A stretch of DNA of 5,094 nt from NCBI GenBank assembly GCA_021804195.1, contig JAJZKJ010000217.1, positions 1 to 5,094 on the forward strand. Direction: 5' to 3'. This DNA is from Acidobacteriota bacterium (GTDB lineage Bacteria > Planctomycetota > Phycisphaerae > WQYP01 > JAJZKJ01). Shown here one piece after another: positions 1-5,094 of this stretch. Each line of letters starts with the position of its first letter. The first letter of the stretch is position 1. The position numbers and the translations under genes were made by a program. The notes beneath the pieces were generated by a model. That model was not told where the DNA came from. It saw only the letters and a program-made list of their open reading frames with translations, and searched no databases.

Positions 1-121
1 CGCAGCGTTTTGATTTTCGAAAAGCGGTTTTATTAAGCTCTTTGATGATGGTTCGGCCCCCGGCTGGATTATGGCCGCTCGGACGGTTAATTTAAGAAAA
101 AGCGGGTGGTTTTCCGTTATT
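1..121. other. unassigned left edge beyond the break in hypF
   Basis: Homology to HypF stops near position 121, and nothing recognisable lies between there and the window edge. On the minus strand the HypF frame reaches a TAA at 92-94. Another minus frame stays open to the edge but carries no HypF motif. On the plus strand an open stretch ends in TAA at 92-94, giving about 30 unrecognised residues that could be the tail of a gene lying to the left. The segment could be the end of an inserted element or rearranged DNA. I saw no inverted repeat that proves either. Confidence 0.35.
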
Positions 122-1549
122 GATCCAGCGCGGCGGGGCGTCGAACAGAACGCACAGGTCCGCGATGGCCTTCTGGAAATACTCCAGGGCCAGCGGATGG
201 GTCAAATCGCCCAGATGCTGGCTGAGGATAACCTCCGCGCCGCGCACCACCGCCACGGTGTTTTTCAGCTCGCCGCCCACGCACAAACCGGTGTCCGGCG
301 CCGGGATCGGCAGCAAGAGCGGGGCCGGGACAAAACCGCGCGACCGGCGAATGGGCAGCGGCGCGTGCCCCGGCCCCATGTCCAGAATCACCGAGTCGTC
401 CACGCAACGCTCGATCGGACGATCATGCAGCAACAGCGCGTCACACAAGGGCCCCAGGCGAACCCTCGCTTGGGTATGGTCGATAACCAGCGGTTCATCG
501 CTTTGGTTGCCGCTGGTCATGACCAGGGCCGGCAGCGCCGCTTCCACTTTTTCCAGTTCCGCCAGCAGCAGATGATGGATGGGCGTATAAGCGAGCATGA
601 CGCCCAGGCGGTTGTTGTTGGGCGCCACCGCCGCGGCGATGCGCGCCTCTTCCCGCCGGGGAGCCAGGAGAATCGGCGCGCGGAGCGATTGCAGCAGCTC
701 GCGCCCGGCCGGGCTGAGTTTAACCAGCCGGCGGCTCGCTGTTTCGGACTGGCACATCAGGGCGAATGGCTTGGCATCGCGATGTTTCAAACGCCGCAGA
801 CGCTCCACCGCCGCGGCGCTGTCGGCGCGAACCGCCAGGTGAAAACCGCCCAGTCCCTTGATCGCCACGATCTTGCCGCAGGCGAGCAACTCGGCGGCTT
901 GCCGGATCGGATCGCCGGGCACTCTCTGGCCGCCGGAAGTCTCCAGGCACACGGTTGGTCCGCAATCATGGCAGGCGATGGGTTGGGCGTGAAAACGCCG
1001 ATCGTCGGGATTAGCGTACTCAACCTGGCAGGCCTCGCACATCTGAAATTCAGCCATGGTGGTATTGGGACGGTCATAAGGAATGCGCTGGATGATGGTG
1101 TACCGCGGACCACAATTGGTGCAGTTGATCAACGCGTAGCGATAGCGGCGATTCGCGGAATCGAAAAATTCCGTCAAACAATCGCGGCATACCCCGCTGT
1201 CCACGGTCACCACGGCGCGGGCGGCGCCCGAACCGTCGCTGGGCTGGATGCGGAAATCGGTTTCATCATCCCGGCAGATGGCCTGTTGCTCCATCATCCG
1301 GTCAATATGAGACAGGGGTGGCATTTGGGTATGCAAACCGTCGTCAAAACGGCGGATGTCTTCCAGGTCGCCTTGAACTTCGATGATGACACCGCCGCTG
1401 TCGTTGCGGATAAAGCCGGTGAGATGACCGCGTTGCGCCAGGCGATACACAAATGGTCGAAAGCCGACTCCCTGAACCTGACCTTGGATGATCCATCGCT
1501 TGCGAACGGTGGTTTTTGATGTTTTTGCGACACCCATAACCAAACCCAT
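92..1549 (-). pseudogene. hypF: HypF-like carbamoyltransferase, truncated before the Kae1-like domain
   Basis: HypF makes the thiocarbamate on HypE that supplies the CN ligands of [NiFe]-hydrogenases; it acts in the cytoplasm. An acylphosphatase domain (about residues 18-105) has the VQGVGFRPF motif with catalytic-type R31 and N49. Two zinc fingers follow a perfect CX2C-X18-CX2C pattern: C121, C124, C143, C146 and C171, C174, C193, C196. The YrdC-like domain (about 212-405) has KGLGGFHLAV (231-240), KHRDAKPFALM (255-265), MTSGNQSDEPL (344-354) and RCVDDSV (381-387). The Kae1-like part begins with GGELKNT (425-431) and SQHLGDL (443-449), but homology ends near residue 476 and a stop follows at 485. 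HypF is usually about 750 residues, so most of the carbamoyl-transfer domain, including its HHxAH-type metal site, is missing. No continuation is visible in any frame to the window edge. The start is uncertain: ATG at 1549 or ATG at 1537, neither with a strong ribosome binding site. The remnant is unlikely to complete the HypF reaction. Confidence 0.85.
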
Positions 1550-1578
1550 CCCAAGAGTGATGATACGAAAAATTATCC

Positions 1579-1618
1579 GGTCGCAGATATAGTGAAATTT
1601 TTCACAATCACTGCGACC
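1579..1618. promoter_or_regulatory. 40-bp interrupted palindrome with CRP/FNR-family-like core
   Basis: The outer arms GGTCGCAG (1579-1586) and CTGCGACC (1611-1618) are perfect 8-bp complements. The inner arms GTGAAA (1592-1597) and TTTCAC (1600-1605) are perfect 6-bp complements. They are separated by matching 5-bp internal segments, so the two half-sites are fully symmetric. The core reads GTGA-N6-TCAC, which fits the CRP-family operator pattern (TGTGA-N6-TCACA) with one flank mismatch. It lies between divergent hypF and the heme-copper operon, a natural place for a shared operator. It could instead form an RNA hairpin. The regulator is not identified here. Confidence 0.5.
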
Positions 1619-1634
1619 CTCATCACACCATTTC

Positions 1635-1640
1635 TACAAT
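1635..1640 (+). promoter_or_regulatory. possible -10 element for the heme-copper operon
   Basis: TACAAT differs from the sigma-70 -10 consensus at one position. It lies about 39 bp downstream of the centre of the 1579-1618 palindrome. No convincing -35 hexamer sits 16-18 bp upstream, which would suit an activator-dependent promoter. Transcription would start near 1647 and leave a leader of about 75 nt that contains two hairpins. Confidence 0.3.
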
Positions 1641-1654
1641 ACTCACCGGCAAAA

Positions 1655-1669
1655 CCCGATTATATCGGG
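1655..1669 (+). promoter_or_regulatory. leader hairpin 1
   Basis: CCCGAT (1655-1660) and ATCGGG (1664-1669) are perfect complements around a TAT loop. The hairpin sits in the presumed untranslated leader of the operon. No T-run follows, so it is not a typical terminator. Its role is unknown. Confidence 0.4.
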
Positions 1670-1700
1670 GGAATGCTGAAATCAGCATAAGGTAATCCCC
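1668..1700 (+). promoter_or_regulatory. leader hairpin 2, close upstream of the CuA gene
   Basis: ATGCTGA (1673-1679) pairs with TCAGCAT (1682-1688). An outer GGGGA (1668-1672) can pair with TCCCC (1696-1700) across a one-sided bulge. The structure overlaps the right arm of the preceding hairpin, so the two could be mutually exclusive. It ends only 8 nt before the AAGGA ribosome binding site. An mRNA stability or translational control element is possible, and so is a DNA operator; neither is proven. Confidence 0.35.
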
Positions 1701-1707
1701 TATAAGT

Positions 1708-1712
1708 AAGGA
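1708..1712 (+). promoter_or_regulatory. ribosome binding site deciding the TTG start of the CuA gene
   Basis: AAGGA lies 8 nt upstream of the TTG at 1721. The reading frame has a TAA at 1703-1705, so translation cannot start more than five codons upstream. This makes TTG the best start and shows that no membrane anchor is encoded in frame. Confidence 0.6.
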
Positions 1713-1720
1713 CCTTTTTA

Positions 1721-1993
1721 TTGTATTATGTCCCACGGCTGCTCATGCCCTCCCATTTCCCCGTGAATCGGCGGATCATCTTCGAGGTTACCTCCCGCGA
1801 CGTTAACCACGGTTTTGGCGTTTACGATCCACAGGGGCATCTGATCGCGCAAGTGCAGGCCATGCCGGATTACGTCAATTATTTGGAGGTCACGTTTCAC
1901 CAGCCGGGACGTTATACCGTCCGCTGTCTGGAATACTGCGGCATCGGACATGCGATGATGGAAAAAACCATTTCGGTCGGAGTTTCCCGCTAA
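1721..1993 (+). CDS. CuA-domain protein, cytochrome c oxidase subunit II-like, lacking the membrane anchor
   Basis: The 90-residue product is almost only the CuA cupredoxin core of a subunit II. The first copper ligand is H30 in TSRDVNHGF. The rest lie in CLEYCGIGHAMM (69-80): C69, E71 (backbone ligand), C73, H77 and M80, so the CuA set is complete. The DVNHGF form resembles B-family (ba3-like) enzymes. In that setting CuA takes electrons from a c-type cytochrome and passes them to the low-spin heme of subunit I, on the periplasmic side. Normal subunit II is much longer and begins with one or two membrane helices. Here there is neither helix nor signal peptide, and TAA at 1703-1705 blocks any in-frame extension. 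The TTG start has a good AAGGA site. Its TAA overlaps the ATG of the next gene (TAATG), suggesting translational coupling. Either the domain is exported or anchored in an unknown way, or the gene is a 5'-truncated remnant. Confidence 0.8.
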   Translation: MYYVPRLLMPSHFPVNRRIIFEVTSRDVNHGFGVYDPQGHLIAQVQAMPDYVNYLEVTFHQPGRYTVRCLEYCGIGHAMMEKTISVGVSR

Positions 1994-3480
1994 TGTTGAA
2001 TACGGACCCCGTCGGCCGGCGGGTGATGAATCTTTACATCGGTTCTGGCCTGGCAATTACCGCTCTGATGATTTTGGCCGGGCTGATGATGCGCGCCGCC
2101 CAGGCGAATTGGATGCCCCTGTCTACCGGTTCTTTTTACGCCTTGCTGACCTTGCACGGCGCCGGAATGATTGTCGCCCTGGCCCTGTGCGGCATGGGCG
2201 GATTGTGGAGCCTCATGCGGCGGCATGCCAGTCTCAGCGCCGTCCCGGCGGTTGTGACGTACGGCCTGACGATGCTCGGCGTGGCGGCGGTTCTGGTCGC
2301 GACGCTCGGCGGGGGCTTTGCCGGTCTTTATACGTTTCTTTATCCCCTGCCGTTCCACGGAACCTGGCCGAGCTGGGCGACCGGCCTGTTTCTCATCGGT
2401 ATCCTATTGGTTAATTTTGGCTGGATGATCTGGTGCCTCCAGATGCTCGGCGCGGTCATGCGGACTTACGGCGGTCTGCGCGGCGCACTGGCCTGGGATT
2501 TTGTGTGGCATCCCCAGGCTTTCCGGGAGGCGGGCCGGCACGCGCCGCCTCCGGAGGCGTTTCCGGCCCTGGTCGCCGGCATCGACGGATTGCTGGCCGG
2601 TATGGATTGCATGTTGCTGGGGATCGCCTTGCTGACGCACTGGATAGATCCCCGGGTGCATATTGATCCGCTTTGGGCCAAAAATCTGACCTATTTCTTC
2701 GCGCATACCTTCGCCAACCTGATCATTTACATGCTGGCCGCGTTCATTTACGTCGGCCTGTCTTACGCCACCCGGCGGAAATATCAAACTTCCGTTGTGT
2801 TTGTGATCGCCTGGTGGAGTTCGCTGGTATTTATTCTGACCAATTATTCTCATCATCTCTATATGGATTTTGTCCAACCCCGCCCTCTGCAATATTTAGG
2901 CGAACTGTCTTCCTATCTCACGGCGGTTCCCGTCACCACGGTGACTATTTTCACCGCCCTGATGCTGGTCTGGCGCTCCGGTATGCGCTGGACTCTTGGA
3001 TCTATCTTTATGTATTCTGGTTTAGTCGGCTGGGTGGTCGGCGGCATCGGCGCCGAGATCGACGCGAGCGTTCCCTTCAATCTGCATCTGCATAACACGC
3101 TTTGGGTTCCCGCCCATTTCCATACCTATTTGCTCGGAGGCTGTCTTCTGTTTGTCGTGGGGTGGGTATTCCTGCTGATTGAGTCGCGCAGCGTGCGCCA
3201 CACTTCGGCGCTGCTGCGCTGGGTGGTGAGCCTCTTGACCTTCGGCGGCATGGCGGTATTTCTCATGGGATTCTATTGCGGCGGCGCTTGGGGCGTTCCG
3301 CGGCGCTACGCCGTGGAACCGCCTCCCGGGCCGCTGACGGCAAAGTTCGCCACGATCGGGGCGATCGTGATGATCGTCGGTTTTATCATCGCCTGTGGCG
3401 AGGGATTTCGTCTTCGCTTCGCCGGGGCGCCGGTCTGTCCGCAAGGGGCGGCGGAGAAACAATCGCAGGACGTTCCGTAA
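1993..3480 (+). CDS. heme-copper oxidase superfamily subunit I, NO-reductase-like, lacking the active-site tyrosine
   Basis: An integral membrane protein of 495 residues with about 12 predicted helices. Ligand histidines are in place: H55 in TLHGAGM and H377 for the low-spin heme, H375 for the high-spin heme (VPAHFH), and H238, H287 and H288 for CuB. The helix 10 motif HNTLWVPAHFH (367-377) resembles the B (ba3) family. In O2 reductases of the A and B families the first CuB histidine is followed four residues later by a cross-linked tyrosine (HPEVY or similar). Here the motif is HTFAN, with N242 at that place. The cbb3 alternative, a tyrosine six residues before the HH pair, is also absent (I281). 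Loss of this tyrosine is typical of NO-reducing members such as sNOR and related groups, so NO reduction is the leading inference. The start ATG overlaps the previous stop and has GGAG at 1979-1982. The product would pair with the CuA protein upstream. I cannot settle the subfamily without a tree. Confidence 0.85.
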   Translation: MLNTDPVGRRVMNLYIGSGLAITALMILAGLMMRAAQANWMPLSTGSFYALLTLHGAGMIVALALCGMGGLWSLMRRHASLSAVPAVVTYGLTMLGVAAVLVATLGGGFAGLYTFLYPLPFHGTWPSWATGLFLIGILLVNFGWMIWCLQMLGAVMRTYGGLRGALAWDFVWHPQAFREAGRHAPPPEAFPALVAGIDGLLAGMDCMLLGIALLTHWIDPRVHIDPLWAKNLTYFFAHTFANLIIYMLAAFIYVGLSYATRRKYQTSVVFVIAWWSSLVFILTNYSHHLYMDFVQPRPLQYLGELSSYLTAVPVTTVTIFTALMLVWRSGMRWTLGSIFMYSGLVGWVVGGIGAEIDASVPFNLHLHNTLWVPAHFHTYLLGGCLLFVVGWVFLLIESRSVRHTSALLRWVVSLLTFGGMAVFLMGFYCGGAWGVPRRYAVEPPPGPLTAKFATIGAIVMIVGFIIACGEGFRLRFAGAPVCPQGAAEKQSQDVP

Positions 3481-4373
3481 TGAATGACATTGCCGCCGGT
3501 CGCCGGGTGGTTATCGTCAGCGGCGCCGCTGGCGCGCTGATTATGCTCAGTGGTATCCTGGCGCCGCTGCTGTCCCATACCATGACCAGCATCAGCGTTC
3601 ACCATCTTCTCCATGCGGGAATGGCGGCGGGCGCGGGAATGTTGGCGCTGGCCCTGGCGGCGGGTCTCAAAAAGCGGGACCGGGAACGGGTCTGGTGGAT
3701 GATTCCCGCCGTCCTGGCGCCGGCGGTGGGATTGTTGCTCATGTGGCCGTCCGAGTACGCCTACCTGATGTCGCACCCCTGGCTGCACGTGTGTGACCAT
3801 CTGGGGATCGCTCTGGCCGGCTTCCTGGCCGTTTTTTCCGCGCAGGCTTATGTGCGGGGCCTGGGATGGCCCATGCTGATTCTGATGGTGGCCATGGATG
3901 CCGCGGCGGCGGGCGGCTTCGGCGTATCGCCCGGTCTTGTCTCCCTGGCGCCGCCGCGCCCGCAGGCGCGGAGCTCCCCCTCCGGCATGGGAAAAAAAGT
4001 TCAACCTTTGTCCCTGCGGGCGCGGGGCGCGCATTTATACCTGACCTTGGGCTGCAGCGGGTGTCACAGCGTCAACGGCGCCAAAAGTATTGGACCGACT
4101 TGGAGGAATCTTGCGGGCTATCCGCAAACGCTCGCGGACTCAAAGACGCGGATCGCCAATGACAAGTTTTTGAAAAATGCCATATTGTTCCCCGATCAAT
4201 TGCATTTGAAGGGCTTTCCCCGGGGAGTTATGCCGGACACTTACCGCGCCATGCTGGCGGGCGCCCGGCATCCACGCGAATTGCGGCTGCGCGCGATCAT
4301 CGCGTACATCCATTCGTTAAGCAATCGGGGAAACCTCTCACGCCGGCCGTCGCCGAATGTCCTGGAAAAATGA
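3480..4373 (+). CDS. five-helix histidine-rich membrane domain fused to class I cytochrome c
   Basis: The 297-residue product starts at the ATG overlapping the subunit I stop (TAATG), with AGGA at 3467-3470; an upstream in-frame ATG at 3276 lies inside subunit I and is rejected. Hydrophobic segments lie at about 9-31, 40-62, 72-89, 104-125 and 129-147. The basic loop KKRDRER (64-70) predicts N-terminus in and C-terminus out, which puts the cytochrome in the periplasm. His and Cys residues cluster on the predicted outer side: H33, H41, H42, H45, then H99, H103, C105, H107. They could bind copper or heme, loosely recalling caa3-type CtaG, but I do not recognise the family. A low-complexity linker (about 150-178) leads to the cytochrome c domain: CSGCH (192-196) attaches heme, IGPTW follows, and M251 in GVMPDTY is the likely axial ligand. 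The domain resembles those fused to oxidase subunit II. It probably delivers electrons to the CuA protein. Confidence 0.8.
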   Translation: MNDIAAGRRVVIVSGAAGALIMLSGILAPLLSHTMTSISVHHLLHAGMAAGAGMLALALAAGLKKRDRERVWWMIPAVLAPAVGLLLMWPSEYAYLMSHPWLHVCDHLGIALAGFLAVFSAQAYVRGLGWPMLILMVAMDAAAAGGFGVSPGLVSLAPPRPQARSSPSGMGKKVQPLSLRARGAHLYLTLGCSGCHSVNGAKSIGPTWRNLAGYPQTLADSKTRIANDKFLKNAILFPDQLHLKGFPRGVMPDTYRAMLAGARHPRELRLRAIIAYIHSLSNRGNLSRRPSPNVLEK

Positions 4374-4489
4374 ACCTGCTTCGCCCCGCCACGCGGGCGC
4401 CGCTATCGCGGGGCTGGGGCTTTCCGTCCCTGGATCACGTTGCGACACCCCGGCGAGAACGCTGGGGGGGAAGATCCGGAACATATTGA
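4370..4489 (+). CDS. doubtful small ORF overlapping the cytochrome gene stop
   Basis: An ATG at 4370 overlaps the TGA of the cytochrome c fusion gene (ATGA), the usual sign of a coupled next gene. It encodes 39 residues rich in Arg, Gly and Pro, with no recognised motif or membrane segment. The site upstream is weak (TGGAAA). A run of seven G at 4464-4470 lies near its end. Removing one G would move the reading into a frame that ends at 4529 with an acidic tail. The ORF also contains the 4383-4414 hairpin, which fits non-coding DNA better. I keep it only as a possibility. Confidence 0.2.
   Translation: MNLLRPATRAPLSRGWGFPSLDHVATPRRERWGGRSGTY
4383..4414 (+). terminator. GC-rich hairpin just after the operon, possible terminator
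   Basis: GCCCCGC (4383-4389) and GCGGGGC (4408-4414) are perfect complements around an 18-nt loop. The loop itself can form a small GCGG/CCGC stem. It starts 10 nt after the stop codon of the last operon gene, where a terminator is expected. Only three T follow (4421-4423), so intrinsic termination would be weak. Confidence 0.4.
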
Positions 4490-4735
4490 TACGTCGGATC
4501 ATGCTTTTGCCGCTTTAGAATGGCGATAATCTGTTTCCAGATCGTATACAACCCATGCGGACAGGGCGGTATAGTACGCTGTTGGCGCGCCGGTTGCGGG
4601 CGATTCCGGCCGGCACACTCCACCGCAGGCGGGGGCGGTGTGCGGTGGCTTGGCGCTGGTGCTGATTGGGCGTAAAAGGCCCGCGTATAAAACGGCCGGG
4701 GCGGGATTCTTAAATTGGAAAATCGGAGTTTGGCA
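4490..4735. other. intergenic region with a strong hairpin
   Basis: No convincing gene is seen on either strand between the operon and the truncated secreted-protein gene. Open frames on the minus strand here have composition unlike a real protein and no motif. The region includes CCACCGCA (4620-4627) and TGCGGTGG (4641-4648), an 8-bp perfect stem around 13 nt. An alternative stem pairs GCACAC (4613-4618) with GTGTGC (4638-4643). A TATAAA at 4686-4691 could be a -10 element for the next gene, but no good -35 is placed for it. Confidence 0.4.
4725..4728 (+). promoter_or_regulatory. ribosome binding site deciding the GTG start at 4736
   Basis: GGAG lies 7 nt before the GTG at 4736. An upstream in-frame TTG at 4715 lacks such a site, and starting at 4736 puts a typical signal peptide at the N-terminus. 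I therefore prefer GTG 4736. Confidence 0.55.
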
Positions 4736-5017
4736 GTGGCGCCATTCAAACAACCCCACCGGTTCATTAGTTCTTGGTTCATGCTTTTCCTGATTCTAAC
4801 AATCGGACGCGCGTTTTCGGCCCATGGCCAGACGCCATTGGGCGGTTCCCACGTTCCGCTGGCCGGACCAGGCACTTGGGGAGCTGTCGATGCGTTGGGA
4901 CGGACACTGCCTGATTACCGGCAGGTCGGCCCCCCCCGGAAAAATAAAAGCGTGGGCATTTTCTACTTTAGGGCGCGCTCAACAATAACCTGTTCAATTA
5001 TGCCGGCCCGGCGATAA
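4736..5017 (+). pseudogene. secreted glycoside-hydrolase-like protein, N-terminal fragment cut by an insertion
   Basis: The first 30 or so residues form a signal peptide: basic KQPHR, hydrophobic core (about 10-24), and small residues around FSAHG as the cleavage region. The mature part has VDALGRTLPDY (51-61), VGPPRK (64-69) and SVGIFYF (72-78). I associate this pattern with the N-terminus of large secreted, glycoside-hydrolase-like proteins, in which the chain continues with a long catalytic domain; this attribution is from memory and moderate. After F78 (codon 4967-4969) the sequence turns into unrelated residues and stops at 5017. That point coincides with DNA whose minus strand encodes a transposase C-terminus. 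The gene is therefore most likely interrupted by an insertion sequence, and its last 15 codons are IS-derived. If intact it would act outside the cytoplasm on a polysaccharide; its link to the operon upstream is positional only. Confidence 0.55.
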
Positions 5018-5094
5018 GGTATAGTTCCAGTCTCCGTGGAAGGGGTGGGGGGTCAAGCGCAGGCGTGCGAGCTCTTCGTCACTCACTTTGATGG
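4970..5094. mobile_element. end of an ISAzo13-like insertion sequence
   Basis: The element enters the window from the right. Its inner end is placed at about 4970 because the secreted-protein reading frame loses homology after 4969. The transposase stop is at 4994, leaving about 24 bp for the terminal sequence (TTAGGGCGCG onward), a normal spacing. The other end and the matching terminal inverted repeat lie outside the window, so the exact boundary and any target duplication cannot be fixed. Confidence 0.55.
4994..5094 (-). CDS. transposase C-terminus, ISAzo13-like (partial)
   Basis: The minus strand is open from the window edge to TGA at 4994-4996, giving 33 residues. They contain IKVSDEELARLRL and FHGDWNYTL, then a short basic tail. 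The [IV]SDEEL ... FHG[ED]WNYT[IL] ending is, as I recall it, characteristic of ISAzo13-family transposases just before the stop. The catalytic DDE residues lie further upstream, beyond the window. The full protein would carry out cut-and-paste or related transposition of the element. The call rests on a short stretch, but the pattern is distinctive. Confidence 0.6.
   Translation of the reverse strand, partial: IKVSDEELARLRLTPHPFHGDWNYTLSPGRHN

Noticed and set aside
71..1519. 482-residue plus-strand open frame opposite hypF
   Set aside because: It is the antisense shadow of hypF: the minus-strand protein has clear domains and zinc-finger motifs, while this one has none.
3276..3479. Upstream start for the cytochrome c fusion gene
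   Set aside because: It would add 68 Arg-rich residues lying wholly within subunit I. The ATG at 3480 has a ribosome binding site and overlaps the previous stop.
1993..3480. Subunit I as an ordinary aa3, ba3 or cbb3 oxygen reductase
   Set aside because: The tyrosine needed in the A and B families is Asn, and the cbb3 tyrosine position is Ile.
3480..3930. N-terminal membrane part of the third gene as cytochrome oxidase subunit III
   Set aside because: It has five rather than seven helices and lacks the subunit III patterns I know; its histidine clusters point elsewhere.
4435..4875. 146-residue minus-strand open frame
   Set aside because: It has no recognisable motif, has biased composition, and runs opposite the signal peptide and conserved motifs of the plus-strand secreted-protein gene.
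4970..5088. Plus-strand open frame past 4970 as a continuation of the secreted protein after a frameshift
   Set aside because: The region is better explained by the minus-strand transposase tail; the plus frame reads as low-complexity Ser/Arg/Gly and shows no family motif.

Overview
This is a visibly GC-rich bacterial window. It is probably from a Gram-negative, proteobacterium-like organism, judging by a HypF-type protein, a membrane-bound heme-copper enzyme with a CuA subunit, and a c-type cytochrome domain. No rRNA, tRNA or taxonomic marker is present, so the lineage is an inference.

Layout. (1) Positions 1-121 hold no recognisable gene. (2) On the minus strand, 92-1549 is a hypF-like gene ([NiFe]-hydrogenase maturation). 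Its acylphosphatase, double zinc-finger and YrdC domains look intact, but it stops just after entering the C-terminal Kae1-like carbamoyltransferase domain, so it is truncated. (3) A divergent intergenic region (1550-1720) carries a 40-bp interrupted palindrome with a CRP/FNR-family-like core, then two hairpins in the presumed leader of the next operon. (4) A tight three-gene plus-strand operon spans 1721-4373: a very short CuA-domain protein (90 aa, no membrane anchor), a 12-helix heme-copper oxidase superfamily catalytic subunit (495 aa), and a 297-aa protein joining a five-helix, histidine-rich membrane domain to a class I cytochrome c domain. Both junctions are TAATG stop/start overlaps. 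(5) Positions 4374-4735 hold hairpins and at most a doubtful small ORF. (6) A gene for a secreted, glycoside-hydrolase-like protein starts at 4736 and breaks off near 4969. (7) There, the end of an insertion sequence begins. On the minus strand it encodes the C-terminus of an ISAzo13-like transposase and runs off the window.

How the genes fit together. The central operon looks like a compact terminal reductase. Electrons would pass from the cytochrome c domain to CuA, to the low-spin heme, and to the heme/CuB site. All six canonical metal-ligand histidines are present in the catalytic subunit, but the redox-active tyrosine that oxygen reductases carry four residues after the first CuB histidine is replaced by asparagine (N242). 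No tyrosine sits at the alternative cbb3 position either. This argues against a conventional O2 reductase. It suggests a B-family-derived nitric oxide reductase-like enzyme (sNOR-like or a related group) or an undescribed variant. The lone CuA domain without an anchor and the five-helix/cytochrome c fusion make the operon the most interesting part of the window. The genes on both sides are broken, so it sits between decayed or IS-interrupted segments.
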